Source: Shimia sp051201625
Lineage (GTDB): Bacteria; Pseudomonadota; Alphaproteobacteria; Rhodobacterales; Rhodobacteraceae
Assembly: GCF_051201625.1 (NCBI RefSeq)
Contig: NZ_CP179203.1
Span: 558,001-622,000, forward strand
Direction: 5' to 3'
DNA: 64,000 nt
The notes under the pieces are model-generated. The model searched no databases. It had not been told where the DNA came from and was given only the letters and a program-made list of their open reading frames with translations. Below are positions 1 to 9,117 of the stretch, in pieces. Positions within the stretch are counted from its first letter, which is position 1. Each line of letters starts with the position of its first letter. The translations under genes and the position numbers were made by a program.

Positions 1-2
1 TT

Positions 3-734
3 GAGATTAATGATGCGACAACTCAGAGTGCTAGGGCGGTTTACCTTGGGCTCGTGAGCGAAGTTGATCTACATATCGGGCGAGTGCTGTCCTTTTTGAA
101 GGAAAGTGGTCAGTACGAAACAACCATGGTGATTGTAACGTCTGACCATGGTGAGCTTCTCGGCGACCATCACGCTTGGGGAAAGAAGTCGGTTTTTGAT
201 GCAGCTTACCATATTCCATTGATAATACGCCTGCCATGTAACGCAGAGCAGGCTGGGACACAGGTTACTAAGCCAACTGAGTCTATCGATCTTATGCCAA
301 CAATCTTGGAGTGGATTGGGCAAGAGATACCAAACTCGGTCGATGGCCGGTCTTTAATGCCACTACTTAAAAAGACGATGCCAGAAGATTGGCGAGATTA
401 TACTTTCTCCGAATTTGACTTTGCGGACATTAAAACCCCAACAGTTTGGCAAGAGGCATTGGGAACTGACGCGAGTGAATCCACATTGAGCATTCTACGT
501 GATGAGCGTTTCACTCTCGTTGAATTCGCCTGTGAACTGCCAACGATTCTTTTTGACCATACTGCGGCGGGTGAGTTTGAAAATGTCGCTGAACAGAGTG
601 AGTATCAGCCTGATTTGATCCGATTAATGCGCCAATTGTTGCGTCATAGGATGCGCAACATGGATCATACATTATCGTTGGATCAAATAACTAAGAGCGG
701 GCCAATAAGGCAAAGCCGAAACCGCTCGAACTAA
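3..734 (+). CDS. Sulfatase / phosphonate monoester hydrolase family protein, C-terminal part (5' truncated by window edge)
   Basis: The frame is open from base 3 without a start, so the gene begins before the window. Visible residues match the C-terminal half of the alkaline-phosphatase-superfamily sulfatases: VTSDHGE supplies an Asp-His metal pair, followed by GDHHAWGKKS with the conserved Lys, then IPLIIRLP and the SIDLMPTIL helix. The tail (ILFDHTAAGEFENVAE, later RMRNMDHTLS) resembles the end of phosphonate monoester hydrolase / arylsulfatase enzymes, which hydrolyse phosphonate, phosphate or sulfate esters. The nucleophile (Cys/Ser to formylglycine) lies upstream and cannot be checked, so substrate class is inferred. 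A GTG at 54 is an internal codon, not a convincing start. Family confidence is high, substrate low. Confidence 0.85.
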   Translation, partial: EINDATTQSARAVYLGLVSEVDLHIGRVLSFLKESGQYETTMVIVTSDHGELLGDHHAWGKKSVFDAAYHIPLIIRLPCNAEQAGTQVTKPTESIDLMPTILEWIGQEIPNSVDGRSLMPLLKKTMPEDWRDYTFSEFDFADIKTPTVWQEALGTDASESTLSILRDERFTLVEFACELPTILFDHTAAGEFENVAEQSEYQPDLIRLMRQLLRHRMRNMDHTLSLDQITKSGPIRQSRNRSN

Positions 735-979
735 GTAGATTAAATTCCGGTGGTTTTAAAAATTTGGTAGAAGTTGAATTGTTTGCGAAATGTGAGTTTT
801 GCGTCTTGGATGATGTCTAACAATTCGAATTCATTGGGGGTGGGCCAAGATCGTTATCACCAATCTCTAACAATTTCACCCGTTCTTTTTTGTAACTTTC
901 TGACCTGTCTAACGGGCTGGGCTAAACGTCATAGCAAACACACAGTTTTGGGTGAATGATGTTAATGCGAAAAGGCAGG

Positions 980-1258
980 ATGAGTGAGGAAATCAAATTT
1001 CGACAGTACCGACGCCATGGGACATAGAGGCCATTATTGAAGAGTGCGACAAGTACTATGTGCCTTCGCGCGGTGCTTAGAAGGATTTACTCATGAGGCC
1101 TTTAAGTCGCGAATAAGTGGCGAAAAAGTAGACCATGAATATGAGGCTGGGATACAAAAGGCTTGATCAAAGCTCTGTTTCCGGTTTTGCTGACAAAAAA
1201 TATTGAAGGGAATGTCAAAAAACTTGAAGAAGCGCGTTTCCGATGTGCGCCTTCGTGA
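980..1258 (+). pseudogene. Possible decayed gene, three frames, unrecognised family
   Basis: Protein-like text runs through successive frames. It starts at ATG 980 (MSEEIKF), shifts to STVPTPWDIEAIIEECDKYY (ends in TAG 1078-1080), then EGFTHEAFKSRISGEKVD in the next frame from 1080, then LIKALFPVLLTKNIEG and NVKKLEEARFR in the third to TGA 1256-1258. The same frame stays readable towards 1350. Amphipathic, charged composition and the near end-to-end joins suggest one gene broken by indels. I do not recognise the family. Chance is not excluded. The rest of 735-1493 holds no other gene I can support. Confidence 0.3.
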
Positions 1259-1493
1259 GGGGTTTTGGCACATGTTAAGTCAAAAAAACGAAATAAGCGC
1301 ATAAAATTGCTCTCTCAAATACGGAAAGATTTCACACGAATCATTGGATGCTTTCCGGCAACCTAATTGCGGTCTTGGTGAGCCTTACTCTGTAATTGTC
1401 CAGGCAACCCTGGGCATCGCCAGCGTAAAGGATCGCGCAAACCGTATTTCCAAGACGGGTCTAACCGTTCTGACAAAAACAACTGGAGGTCAC

Positions 1494-3533
1494 ATGAAAA
1501 GAATTCTTTTATCTGGTGCAGCCATGGCGCTACTACCAGCCGTTGGGATGGCGAGCTGTCCGGCCATTACGGTCGCTAACATGCAGGGAGTCGTTGCGGG
1601 CGATTACCCACAGCAGTACGAGCTCACAGAATTTGAAGCTGCTGCCGGCTGTAAAATGGAGTTTTCAGGAAACCCGGACTCCGCTTCTTTGAACGGTAAA
1701 ATCTTTGGCAATGGTGAGCTACCCGGACTGGCTGATCGAATCCCTATGGAACCGTTAGTTGTTGTGCCTTACGATAGTGTGGGCCAATACGGAGGAACGC
1801 TGGATGTGTTGTCGAACGCTACAGAGGCGGGCACTTCGGATTTTTTATCTGTGCGCCATGTCAACTTGGTGCGTTATTCAGACGATCTGCAGACGATTGT
1901 ACCCAACATTGCAAAGTCTTGGGATTGGAACGAAGATTTCACCAAGTTGACCTTTACTCTGCGCAAAGGCCACAAGTGGTCAGATGGTGCGCCGTTTACT
2001 TCGGCAGATGTGAAGTTCTGGTATGACGGTCTCATGATGGACACAAATATCTTTGAGAAACCCAAAGATTACGTGACGGTCGCCGGTGAACGCATGACAG
2101 TGGATGCACCGGATGATGTCACGGTTGTGTTCAATTTACCTGCGCCCAAACCAGGCTTGCTGGCGCATTTTGCCACTCATTATTCGCAAGGTTTTCAGCC
2201 TAAGCATTTCTTTGGCCAATTCCATCCCAAAATCAACGCTGACGCTGATAGCTATGCCCAGTCGCTCGGATTTGAAAACGGTTATGATGCGATCAAGGCT
2301 TATTATGGAAACTCGGACTGGACGGATACTCCTTCACCGATGCTTTCAAACCCAGACAAGATTGGCTCGCTCCCCAAGAATACCCACCCAACGCTGGAAA
2401 GTCATATTTACGTCAATGACACTACGGAGGGGCGGCACCTTGTGGCAAACCCATATTTTCATCAGGTGGATGTGACAGGCCAGCAGTTGCCTTACATTAG
2501 TGAGCAGGATGAGGTTTACATTAATGACAACGAAGTGCGTTTGCTCAAAATTGTAAACGGTGAAGTAGACTATAAGGCGCAGTCGCTGCAGTTGGCGTCC
2601 GCTCCAATCCTATTGGAAAACCAAGAAAAAGGCGGCTACACGGTAGACCTTAAGCCTGAGATAACCATGGGTGCCTTCAGCTTCAATGTCACGCATGAGG
2701 AATTAGAAAAGCGAAAAGTTTTTAGTGACTTACGGTTCCGTGAAGCTATGTCGATTGCAATCAATCGTGCTGAGCTGAACGAAGTGGGTTTCTTTGCGCA
2801 AGGCGTTCCGCAGCAGTACATAGGGTTCTCTCCGAAGCCTGATGGAGTGGACGGATCTTGGCTAACATACATGACCGAATTCGACGCAGCCGGAGCAAAT
2901 GCGCGTCTTGATGAAATAGGTATGGCAGACACAAATGGTGATGGCATTCGCGAGCTACCAAATGGAGATACTTTGGTGCTGAACCTGAACTATTCGACCC
3001 AAGGTATTGCTGGGCAAACGGTCGAACTGGTGGCACAATACTGGCGAGATGTCGGTATTGACTCAGTTGTGAAGGAAGTGACCCCAGACGAATATCGTTC
3101 GGCGCAGTCGTCCAACAAGCTGGACGTCTCGATGTGGCGTAAAGGCCAACCCCTCGCTATCGTTTTGGGCAACAACGAACTTTGGGTGCCTCCGTTCGAA
3201 AATTATTTTGGAAACCGCACAGCTATGTTGTGGGCCGAATGGGTGGAAACTGGTGGATCGGCTGGCGTCGAACCTCCCGCCTTTGTCATGCAGTTAATGG
3301 ATGACATTAATGCGCTGCAGTCAGCAGATCAGGCCAGCCCAGAGTTTGCGGCACTTACCGAAACCATGGTAAAAAATATGACCGAAAACCTACTATTCAT
3401 CGGAACTGTAAATGCACCTGCGCCGATGATTCATCGTAACGCGCTTAATAATTTCACTGAAACTAAAACCCATTCGTACGAATACTACCGCACTTATCCA
3501 TATCGTGCATCTCAGTGGTGGCTAGCTGACTAA
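1494..3533 (+). CDS. Oligopeptide/dipeptide-type ABC transporter substrate-binding protein (SBP family 5)
   Basis: 679 aa periplasmic solute receptor. The start chosen is ATG 1494, just after a good ribosome site (CTGGAGGTC), because the next residues form a signal peptide (Lys-Arg then a hydrophobic stretch to about residue 20); the upstream in-frame extension looks non-coding. The family 5 core begins near residue 100 with QYGGTLDV, then PNIAKSWDWNEDFTKLTF and LRKGHKWSDGAPFTSADVKF, which are hallmark segments of peptide-binding proteins. Cys22 and Cys53 could pair; GMASC is a poor lipobox. A DTNGDGIREL loop resembles a calcium-binding loop. At 679 aa it belongs to the long class. It is followed by two permeases and two ATPases, so it is the receptor of that importer; ligand unknown. 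Confidence 0.93.
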   Translation: MKRILLSGAAMALLPAVGMASCPAITVANMQGVVAGDYPQQYELTEFEAAAGCKMEFSGNPDSASLNGKIFGNGELPGLADRIPMEPLVVVPYDSVGQYGGTLDVLSNATEAGTSDFLSVRHVNLVRYSDDLQTIVPNIAKSWDWNEDFTKLTFTLRKGHKWSDGAPFTSADVKFWYDGLMMDTNIFEKPKDYVTVAGERMTVDAPDDVTVVFNLPAPKPGLLAHFATHYSQGFQPKHFFGQFHPKINADADSYAQSLGFENGYDAIKAYYGNSDWTDTPSPMLSNPDKIGSLPKNTHPTLESHIYVNDTTEGRHLVANPYFHQVDVTGQQLPYISEQDEVYINDNEVRLLKIVNGEVDYKAQSLQLASAPILLENQEKGGYTVDLKPEITMGAFSFNVTHEELEKRKVFSDLRFREAMSIAINRAELNEVGFFAQGVPQQYIGFSPKPDGVDGSWLTYMTEFDAAGANARLDEIGMADTNGDGIRELPNGDTLVLNLNYSTQGIAGQTVELVAQYWRDVGIDSVVKEVTPDEYRSAQSSNKLDVSMWRKGQPLAIVLGNNELWVPPFENYFGNRTAMLWAEWVETGGSAGVEPPAFVMQLMDDINALQSADQASPEFAALTETMVKNMTENLLFIGTVNAPAPMIHRNALNNFTETKTHSYEYYRTYPYRASQWWLAD

Positions 3534-3610
3534 CTCTTTGAACGCGGGCCCGAACCTAGGCACGTGAGCTGATTGGGTCGCGTGTTGTGCAAAAGGGTTA
3601 CCTGCACACT

Positions 3611-3638
3611 GCACGGGGCGATGTATATCGCCCCGTGC
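3611..3638 (+). promoter_or_regulatory. Perfect 12-bp hairpin between receptor and permease genes
   Basis: GCACGGGGCGAT, loop GTAT, ATCGCCCCGTGC: a GC-rich stem without a following T run. Its place between the receptor gene and the first permease suggests an mRNA-stabilising or partial-termination element that lets the receptor be made in excess over membrane parts, as is common in ABC operons. Function is inferred; the stem is seen directly. Confidence 0.75.
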
Positions 3639-3691
3639 TTAACAGAAAGTCCCAATAAGCCGACAAGAGCTGAGGGATAGGGGACGAACAT

Positions 3692-4696
3692 ATGTTTCAA
3701 TTTGGGCGTTTCGTCCTGACCCGGGCGACGATGGCGCTGCTGACGCTGATCATCGTTTCACTGGTCGTTTTCTCACTCATGGAACTTGTACCCGGTGACT
3801 GTGCCGAACGTTATCTTGCGTTTAAAAATACGCAGGGATCTGGTATCTCAATTGAGGATATTGAAGCGGAACGTCAAAGGCTTGGGCTGGATAAACCATT
3901 TTTTACCCGCTGGAGCGTTTGGATCACCAACGCGTTTCAGGGAGAATTCGGAGACAGCTGTATTCTTCGGGTGAATATTGCTAACCTGTTGGGGCAGAAA
4001 TTTTGGTTGTCGTTGGGAATCTGCTTGGCTTCTCTGACTCTGGCCTATGCCATTGCAATCCCGGTTGGTATCATTGCTGTTGCTTCCAATAACGCCACAT
4101 TGAACAATACTCTAAAATTCGTCAGCTATTTCGGGCTGGCAATGCCCAATTTTTTGTTGGCACTGATCATTATGCTGTTGTCTACAGTCTGGTTCGGAGA
4201 GACGCTGACTGGCTTATTTTCTAAGGAATACCGCGATGCGGCTTGGGGTTGGGCTAAATTTGTTGATCTGCTCAAACATGCATGGTTGCCAATTTTTATC
4301 CTAGGTTGGTCCGCAACCGCTTTCGCCCTGCAAACTGTGCGGGCGCTGATGTCCGATGAAATCGGCAAACTTTATGTGACAGCAGCGTCGGCGCGGGGTG
4401 TGTTCGGCCGTAGACTTCTTTGGAACTATCCGGCACGCCATGCGCTTGGTCCGATCGTGAATTCGCTGGGATTTGATCTGAACCGTATTTTCAACGAATT
4501 GCCAATCGTTGCCTTGATCCTCGTGATGACTGATGCAGGTGCCCTACTGATTGAAGCCTTGGCGCGTTCAAATGATCAACAGCTTGCAGGTGCGATCATC
4601 TTTCTGCTGACGGCTTCCATCGTGACATTAAATTTTTTAACTGATGTCTTGCTCGCGGTGCTTGATCCGCGCGTCCGCAAGAGCATTCTGAGGTAA
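3692..4696 (+). CDS. ABC transporter permease, DppB/OppB type
   Basis: 334 aa inner-membrane permease of the peptide-type importer. The N-terminal helix (about residues 10-32) is followed by the periplasmic region, then the BPD_transp_1 domain from about residue 95 to the end with several hydrophobic segments. The coupling (EAA) loop is visible as VTAASARGVFGRRLLW, which contacts the ATPases. The end, LLAVLDPRVR, is typical of DppB proteins. Start ATG 3692 follows a purine-rich site (GAGGGATAGGGGAC). The next permease starts 4 bases after the stop, consistent with one operon. Confidence 0.93.
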   Translation: MFQFGRFVLTRATMALLTLIIVSLVVFSLMELVPGDCAERYLAFKNTQGSGISIEDIEAERQRLGLDKPFFTRWSVWITNAFQGEFGDSCILRVNIANLLGQKFWLSLGICLASLTLAYAIAIPVGIIAVASNNATLNNTLKFVSYFGLAMPNFLLALIIMLLSTVWFGETLTGLFSKEYRDAAWGWAKFVDLLKHAWLPIFILGWSATAFALQTVRALMSDEIGKLYVTAASARGVFGRRLLWNYPARHALGPIVNSLGFDLNRIFNELPIVALILVMTDAGALLIEALARSNDQQLAGAIIFLLTASIVTLNFLTDVLLAVLDPRVRKSILR

Positions 4697-4700
4697 ACCA

Positions 4701-5855
4701 ATGACCAGTGAATACCGAATTGACGGCACTGTTCCGACAGAGAATCAAAAAGCCAAAGAGGCCTATTTCACGGCATCGCAAAGACAATTAATTTGGGCGC
4801 GTTTCAAAAAACAACGCACAGCGTTGGTGGCCGCAGGCATACTGATTGCCCTCATTTTCTCAGGTATCTTTGCGCCGTTCCTGTCACCGTACGATCCAAC
4901 CATTGCTGGGCGTGACAAAGACTATACCAACGGCGCACCACAGCTGATGCAGTTCTGCGATACGAATGGCTGTTCGGTGCGCCCGTTTATCCACGCGGTT
5001 GAGCGGGAGCGATCGATAGCAACGAATTTTCGTTGGGTGACAAAGATTAACGAAGATGAGCGTCTGTATGTGCGTTGGTTTGTTGAAGGCGATAGCTATA
5101 AGCTGTTTGGCTTCATTCCTGGAAATCTGCATTTGTTCGGAGTTGCAAGTGGTAAAATTCATTTGTTTGGTACGGATGAGGATGGGCAGGACATATTTAG
5201 CCGAACCTTGCATGCGGTTTGGACATCGCTTCAGGTGGGATCAATCGGCGTGTTCATCGCCTTTATTCTTGCTCTAATAATTGGTGGCGTGGCGGGCTAT
5301 TATGGTGGTGCCCTAGATGGGTTTATCCAGATGATCACTGATGCGGTTCGCACCGTGCCTGCTATTCCTTTGTTTATGGCAGTTGCGGCGTTTATGCCTC
5401 CGGAGACGTCGGCGGAGGCGCGATTTTTTTACATATCCCTGATCCTAGGGTTTATCGGCTGGCCAACCCTGGCAAGGCGGGTGCGAACTCATCTTCTGAC
5501 CGAGCGAAACCAAGAATATGTGCTTGCTGCGCAGTTGTGTGGGGCCTCTCCCAGTCACGTGATCCGGCGTCACCTGCTGCCAAGCTTCACAAGCTATATC
5601 ATTGTTGATCTGGTCATATCGTTTCCTTACATGGTGCTTAGTGAAACGGCGCTGTCTTTTATCGGGCTGGGCCTAAAAGACCCTGTGTCGTCTTTGGGTG
5701 TGATGCTACAAAAAGCGACCAGCGCAGATGTCATGCTTAACTATCAATGGTACTTCATCCCGGTTGTTTTTTTTATAGTCCTCGTGATGGCATTTGTTTT
5801 CGTGGGTGATGGCCTGCGTGACGCCGCTGACCCCTATTCGGATTCCCACAAATGA
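4701..5855 (+). CDS. ABC transporter permease, DppC/OppC type with enlarged periplasmic loop
   Basis: 384 aa, longer than the roughly 300 aa of classical DppC. The extra length lies between the first membrane helix (about residues 40-60) and the motif FGTDEDGQDIFSR, which normally follows soon after that helix. The inserted 90 or so residues (with two Cys in FCDTNGCSV) should face the periplasm; similar long loops occur in YejE-like permeases. The transport domain with coupling loop EYVLAAQLCGASPSHVI follows. It pairs with the upstream permease as a heterodimer. Its stop overlaps the start of the next ATPase gene (ATGA), indicating translational coupling. Confidence 0.93.
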   Translation: MTSEYRIDGTVPTENQKAKEAYFTASQRQLIWARFKKQRTALVAAGILIALIFSGIFAPFLSPYDPTIAGRDKDYTNGAPQLMQFCDTNGCSVRPFIHAVERERSIATNFRWVTKINEDERLYVRWFVEGDSYKLFGFIPGNLHLFGVASGKIHLFGTDEDGQDIFSRTLHAVWTSLQVGSIGVFIAFILALIIGGVAGYYGGALDGFIQMITDAVRTVPAIPLFMAVAAFMPPETSAEARFFYISLILGFIGWPTLARRVRTHLLTERNQEYVLAAQLCGASPSHVIRRHLLPSFTSYIIVDLVISFPYMVLSETALSFIGLGLKDPVSSLGVMLQKATSADVMLNYQWYFIPVVFFIVLVMAFVFVGDGLRDAADPYSDSHK

Positions 5856-6850
5856 GCAGTCTGATTGATGTTGAAAACCTGACGCTGCAATTTAAGACTG
5901 ATGAAGGTCTAATCACGGCGGTTGATGATGTAAGCTTCTCGCTCAAGAAGGGGGAAGTAATGGGGCTGGTGGGTGAATCTGGTTCTGGAAAATCTGTGAC
6001 TGCGAAGGCGCTAATGCATTTGAATTCACGTAACGCTGTGTATTCACCTGAAAGCAAAATCACCCTGCATCTTGAGCATCAGGAGGTTGACGTTTTATCG
6101 CTCAGGAAACCTTCAGAACTGCAAGTTGTACGGGGTGGTGCGGTCTCGATGATATTCCAAGAGCCTATGGCTAGTTTTGCGCCTGCCATCACGATTGGTA
6201 AGCAGATGGCCGAGCAGTTGATGTTGCATGGTTCAATGTCAAAGGCGCAAGCCAGACAGGTTTCCGTCGAAATGTTAGATCGGGTCGGGATATCAGACGC
6301 TAACAAACGGTTTGATCAATATGCTTTTGAGCTATCTGGAGGAATGCGTCAGAGGGCAATGATTGCTATGGCGCTCAGTACTAAACCAAAGCTGTTGATT
6401 GCAGATGAACCAACCACAGCACTGGATGTGACCATTCAAGCGCAAGTGATCGATTTAATGAAGAGCCTTGTGGATGAATTCCAAATGGGCATCATCTTCA
6501 TCACGCATGATTTGGGGGTTGTAGCGCAAACTGCGGACAAAGTTTCGGTCATGTATTTGGGTGAACTGATTGAGGAGGGGCCTGTGCGTGAGGTCATCCG
6601 TACACCAGCGCACCCCTACACGCAGGGACTACTCTCGGCATTGCCTAAGTTGGACGACATCGACGCGCCGCTTACGCCAGTCCCGGGGGATATCCCGTCT
6701 CCGCTTGAACGCCCGCCCGGCTGTGTATTTCATACTCGCTGCTCGAAAACGATTGATAATCGCTGTAGCAAGATTCGTCCCTCTCAACATCATTTGGACA
6801 CAGGTCATTCTGTATCCTGTCATATTTATCCCGAAGGAGATCGCGGATGA
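5852..6850 (+). CDS. Peptide-type ABC transporter ATP-binding protein, DppD/OppD type
   Basis: 332 aa cytoplasmic ATPase. Walker A GESGSGKS (near residue 40), Q-loop in FQEPMASF, signature LSGGMRQR, Walker B LLIADEPTTALD and switch His in THDLG are all present. The C-terminal oligopeptide-transporter extension carries PGCVFHTRC with paired Cys, as in DppD/OppD. It energises the importer together with the next gene product. Start ATG 5852 overlaps the permease stop by four bases, and its stop overlaps the next start the same way. Confidence 0.95.
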   Translation: MSSLIDVENLTLQFKTDEGLITAVDDVSFSLKKGEVMGLVGESGSGKSVTAKALMHLNSRNAVYSPESKITLHLEHQEVDVLSLRKPSELQVVRGGAVSMIFQEPMASFAPAITIGKQMAEQLMLHGSMSKAQARQVSVEMLDRVGISDANKRFDQYAFELSGGMRQRAMIAMALSTKPKLLIADEPTTALDVTIQAQVIDLMKSLVDEFQMGIIFITHDLGVVAQTADKVSVMYLGELIEEGPVREVIRTPAHPYTQGLLSALPKLDDIDAPLTPVPGDIPSPLERPPGCVFHTRCSKTIDNRCSKIRPSQHHLDTGHSVSCHIYPEGDRG

Positions 6851-7851
6851 GTGGCGATTTCTTGATCCGATCTGATGGGCTTTCGGTTGGTTTCCAAATT
6901 GGCAAGGGGTTGTTCAATAAGTCGATCTTGAAGGCAGTTGATGATGTTTCGTTTGAGATTGAGAAGGGTTCTTTCTTTGGCCTGGTAGGGGAGTCTGGAT
7001 CCGGAAAAACCACGCTGGGTCGTGCATTATTAAAGGCAGTGCCGATTACTGGAGGCCACGCTACCTATGATGACGGAGATGTGAAATATGATCTCGCCGA
7101 ACTCAATGGGCCAAGTCTTAAGGACTACCGGAAGCGTGCACAGTTGATTTTTCAAGACCCTTATGCGGCGCTGTCTCCGCGCATGACGGTGCGTGACATT
7201 ATTGCGGAACCGTTAGAGGTGATGGGACTTACCAAATCACGTGCTGAAACTGATGAACGCGTGCGTGAGATAGCGGCCAAATGCCGTCTGAATCTCGAAC
7301 ATTTGCGCCGGTTCCCACACGCGTTTTCGGGTGGTCAAAGACAACGTATATCTATTGCACGTGCGCTTGTAAGTGATCCAAAATTTGTTGTCGCAGACGA
7401 AAGTGTGGCGGCGTTGGACGTATCTATTCAGGCCGACGTTTTGAACCTTCTGAAAGAGCTGCAGCGCGACCTTGGGCTGACATTCATGTTTATTAGCCAT
7501 GATCTGTCGGTCGTTGCTCATACATGTGACCATGTGGCGGTGATGTATCTTGGACGCTTGGTTGAAACCGCACCGACGCGCAAACTATTCGAGGCGCCAA
7601 AGCATCCTTACACGAAGGCATTATTTTCCGCGATCCCGTCACTTGATCCAGATGACCGTGGTACGGCGCAAAAACTTGAAGGGGAAATCCCCTCGCCAAC
7701 TAACCAGCCGTCAGGTTGTAAATTTCACACGCGATGCCCGCACGTGACCAACATTTGCAAGTCAGAAGAGCCCAAACTTCAGCACGTTGGCTCTGCGCAA
7801 GGGCACGAAGTGGCTTGTCATCGTTGGCAGGAATTGTTTCAGGCTACTTAA
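6847..7851 (+). CDS. Peptide-type ABC transporter ATP-binding protein, DppF/OppF type
   Basis: 334 aa partner ATPase. Walker A GESGSGKT, Q-loop IFQDPYAALSPR, signature FSGGQRQR, Walker B FVVADESVAALD and SHDLSVV switch region are seen. Walker B has Ser where most relatives have Pro after the catalytic Glu, which should not matter. The C-terminal GCKFHTRC extension matches the family. Last gene of the importer operon (receptor, two permeases, two ATPases); no clear T-run terminator is visible downstream. Confidence 0.95.
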   Translation: MSGDFLIRSDGLSVGFQIGKGLFNKSILKAVDDVSFEIEKGSFFGLVGESGSGKTTLGRALLKAVPITGGHATYDDGDVKYDLAELNGPSLKDYRKRAQLIFQDPYAALSPRMTVRDIIAEPLEVMGLTKSRAETDERVREIAAKCRLNLEHLRRFPHAFSGGQRQRISIARALVSDPKFVVADESVAALDVSIQADVLNLLKELQRDLGLTFMFISHDLSVVAHTCDHVAVMYLGRLVETAPTRKLFEAPKHPYTKALFSAIPSLDPDDRGTAQKLEGEIPSPTNQPSGCKFHTRCPHVTNICKSEEPKLQHVGSAQGHEVACHRWQELFQAT

Positions 7852-8328
7852 TGATCTCGTCCGCTTTCCTCTCGAAACATTGGAGTCGCGGTATTTAACA
7901 TGTTGAGGCCAACCCTGAGGTGACTATTTGACGGGATCTGAATTCAAAACCTTCATGTTTTGGACGCCAACACTAATCTTGCCAAGTACAGTCTAAACCG
8001 GCAAAAAATTTCTGAGCGTTAAACGCTGAGCCAAAGTTAAATGAATGGCGCTCTGTTCAATTTTGTTTCTGGTTCACGAGCACTTCAGGTCATCTGTCGT
8101 TGAAAAGACAGCGCATGGCCTACCGATTTGGCAGGATGTTGGTACAACTGCCAGCCTACCGATAACAACGCGTATGATTGAGATGGTAAAATGGTAATTG
8201 AAGCACTCTGACTTTTAAGTTTTTCTTATGTTCGCGCATGATGTTCTGTGCCTCAATCAGGAACCGGGTTGTTGCGACCATCAGGCTTATTCGATAGTCC
8301 TTCAAACATAATTTATTGCGGTGGGTAA
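7852..8328 (+). other. Intergenic region, no gene seen
   Basis: About 480 bases between the peptide importer and modA. All frames are broken. A small inverted repeat (AGCGT-TAA-ACGCT, about 8016-8028) is the only local symmetry noted. I could not identify a ModE-type molybdate operator by eye. Confidence 0.6.
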
Positions 8329-9117
8329 ATGATCAGGCGTATTGCGTTGATTAGCTTGATGATCTTGGTCCAATTTTTGGGGATTGTATCGTCACCATTT
8401 TCACATGCTGGTGAGGTCACAGTTTTTGCCGCCGCCAGCCTAAAAAATGCGATTGATGATCTAGCTGAGCTATACGCGAAGGAAACAGGGCATCGGGTAT
8501 TTGTGTCTTTGGCTGGATCTTCAGTTCTTGCGCGTCAAATCGAATATGGGGCACGTGCAGATGTTTATTTTTCGGCCAATCCCACGTGGATGGACTATCT
8601 TGAAAAACGTGACTTGATTGACCCAGCGACACGCTTTGATTTGCTGGGGAACCGGATTGTGTTAATTTCGCCAAAGGGTTTTGAGCCGTTGGCGCAGCCT
8701 GTTAATGCTGCTGATGTACTGCATTTGCTGGGGGACGGTAAACTCGCCATGGCGCTCGTGGATGCGGTGCCGGCTGGGCAATATGGCAAGGAAGCTTTTC
8801 AGGCGTTAGGCGTTTGGAAGCAGCTCCGCCCATCCGTGGCTGAAGTCGATAATGTTCGCGCTGCACTGGCGCTTGTTGCGCTTGGCGAAGTCTCTTTGGG
8901 CGTCGTTTACGAAACCGATGCTCGTGCCAGCGAGAACGTCGACATTGTAGGTTTATTTCCAAGCGAAGTTGACCCTGTTATAGTGTATCCCGTTGCAGCC
9001 GTTTCTGGCGGTAATACCAAAATGACCAAAGATTTCTTGGAGTTCGTGAGCTCACAGCTGGCAAAAGAAGTGTTTGAGGCACAGGGATTTGCAGTTTTGA
9101 GAGAGCCAAAATCATGA
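8329..9117 (+). CDS. modA: Molybdate ABC transporter substrate-binding protein
   Basis: 262 aa periplasmic receptor for molybdate (and probably tungstate). The signal peptide spans about residues 1-27, ending near SHA-GE. The mature start VTVFAAASLKNAIDDLAELY is the typical ModA opening, where Ser binds the oxyanion; SLAGSSVLARQIEYGARADV supplies the second oxyanion-binding loop. Length is normal. First gene of modABC, overlapping modB by four bases. Molybdate serves molybdenum-cofactor enzymes such as nitrate reductase or xanthine dehydrogenase family members; none is encoded here. Confidence 0.95.
   Translation: MIRRIALISLMILVQFLGIVSSPFSHAGEVTVFAAASLKNAIDDLAELYAKETGHRVFVSLAGSSVLARQIEYGARADVYFSANPTWMDYLEKRDLIDPATRFDLLGNRIVLISPKGFEPLAQPVNAADVLHLLGDGKLAMALVDAVPAGQYGKEAFQALGVWKQLRPSVAEVDNVRAALALVALGEVSLGVVYETDARASENVDIVGLFPSEVDPVIVYPVAAVSGGNTKMTKDFLEFVSSQLAKEVFEAQGFAVLREPKS

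Noticed and set aside
774..959. 61-codon frame after the sulfatase
   Set aside because: No start context, low-complexity composition, no family resemblance.
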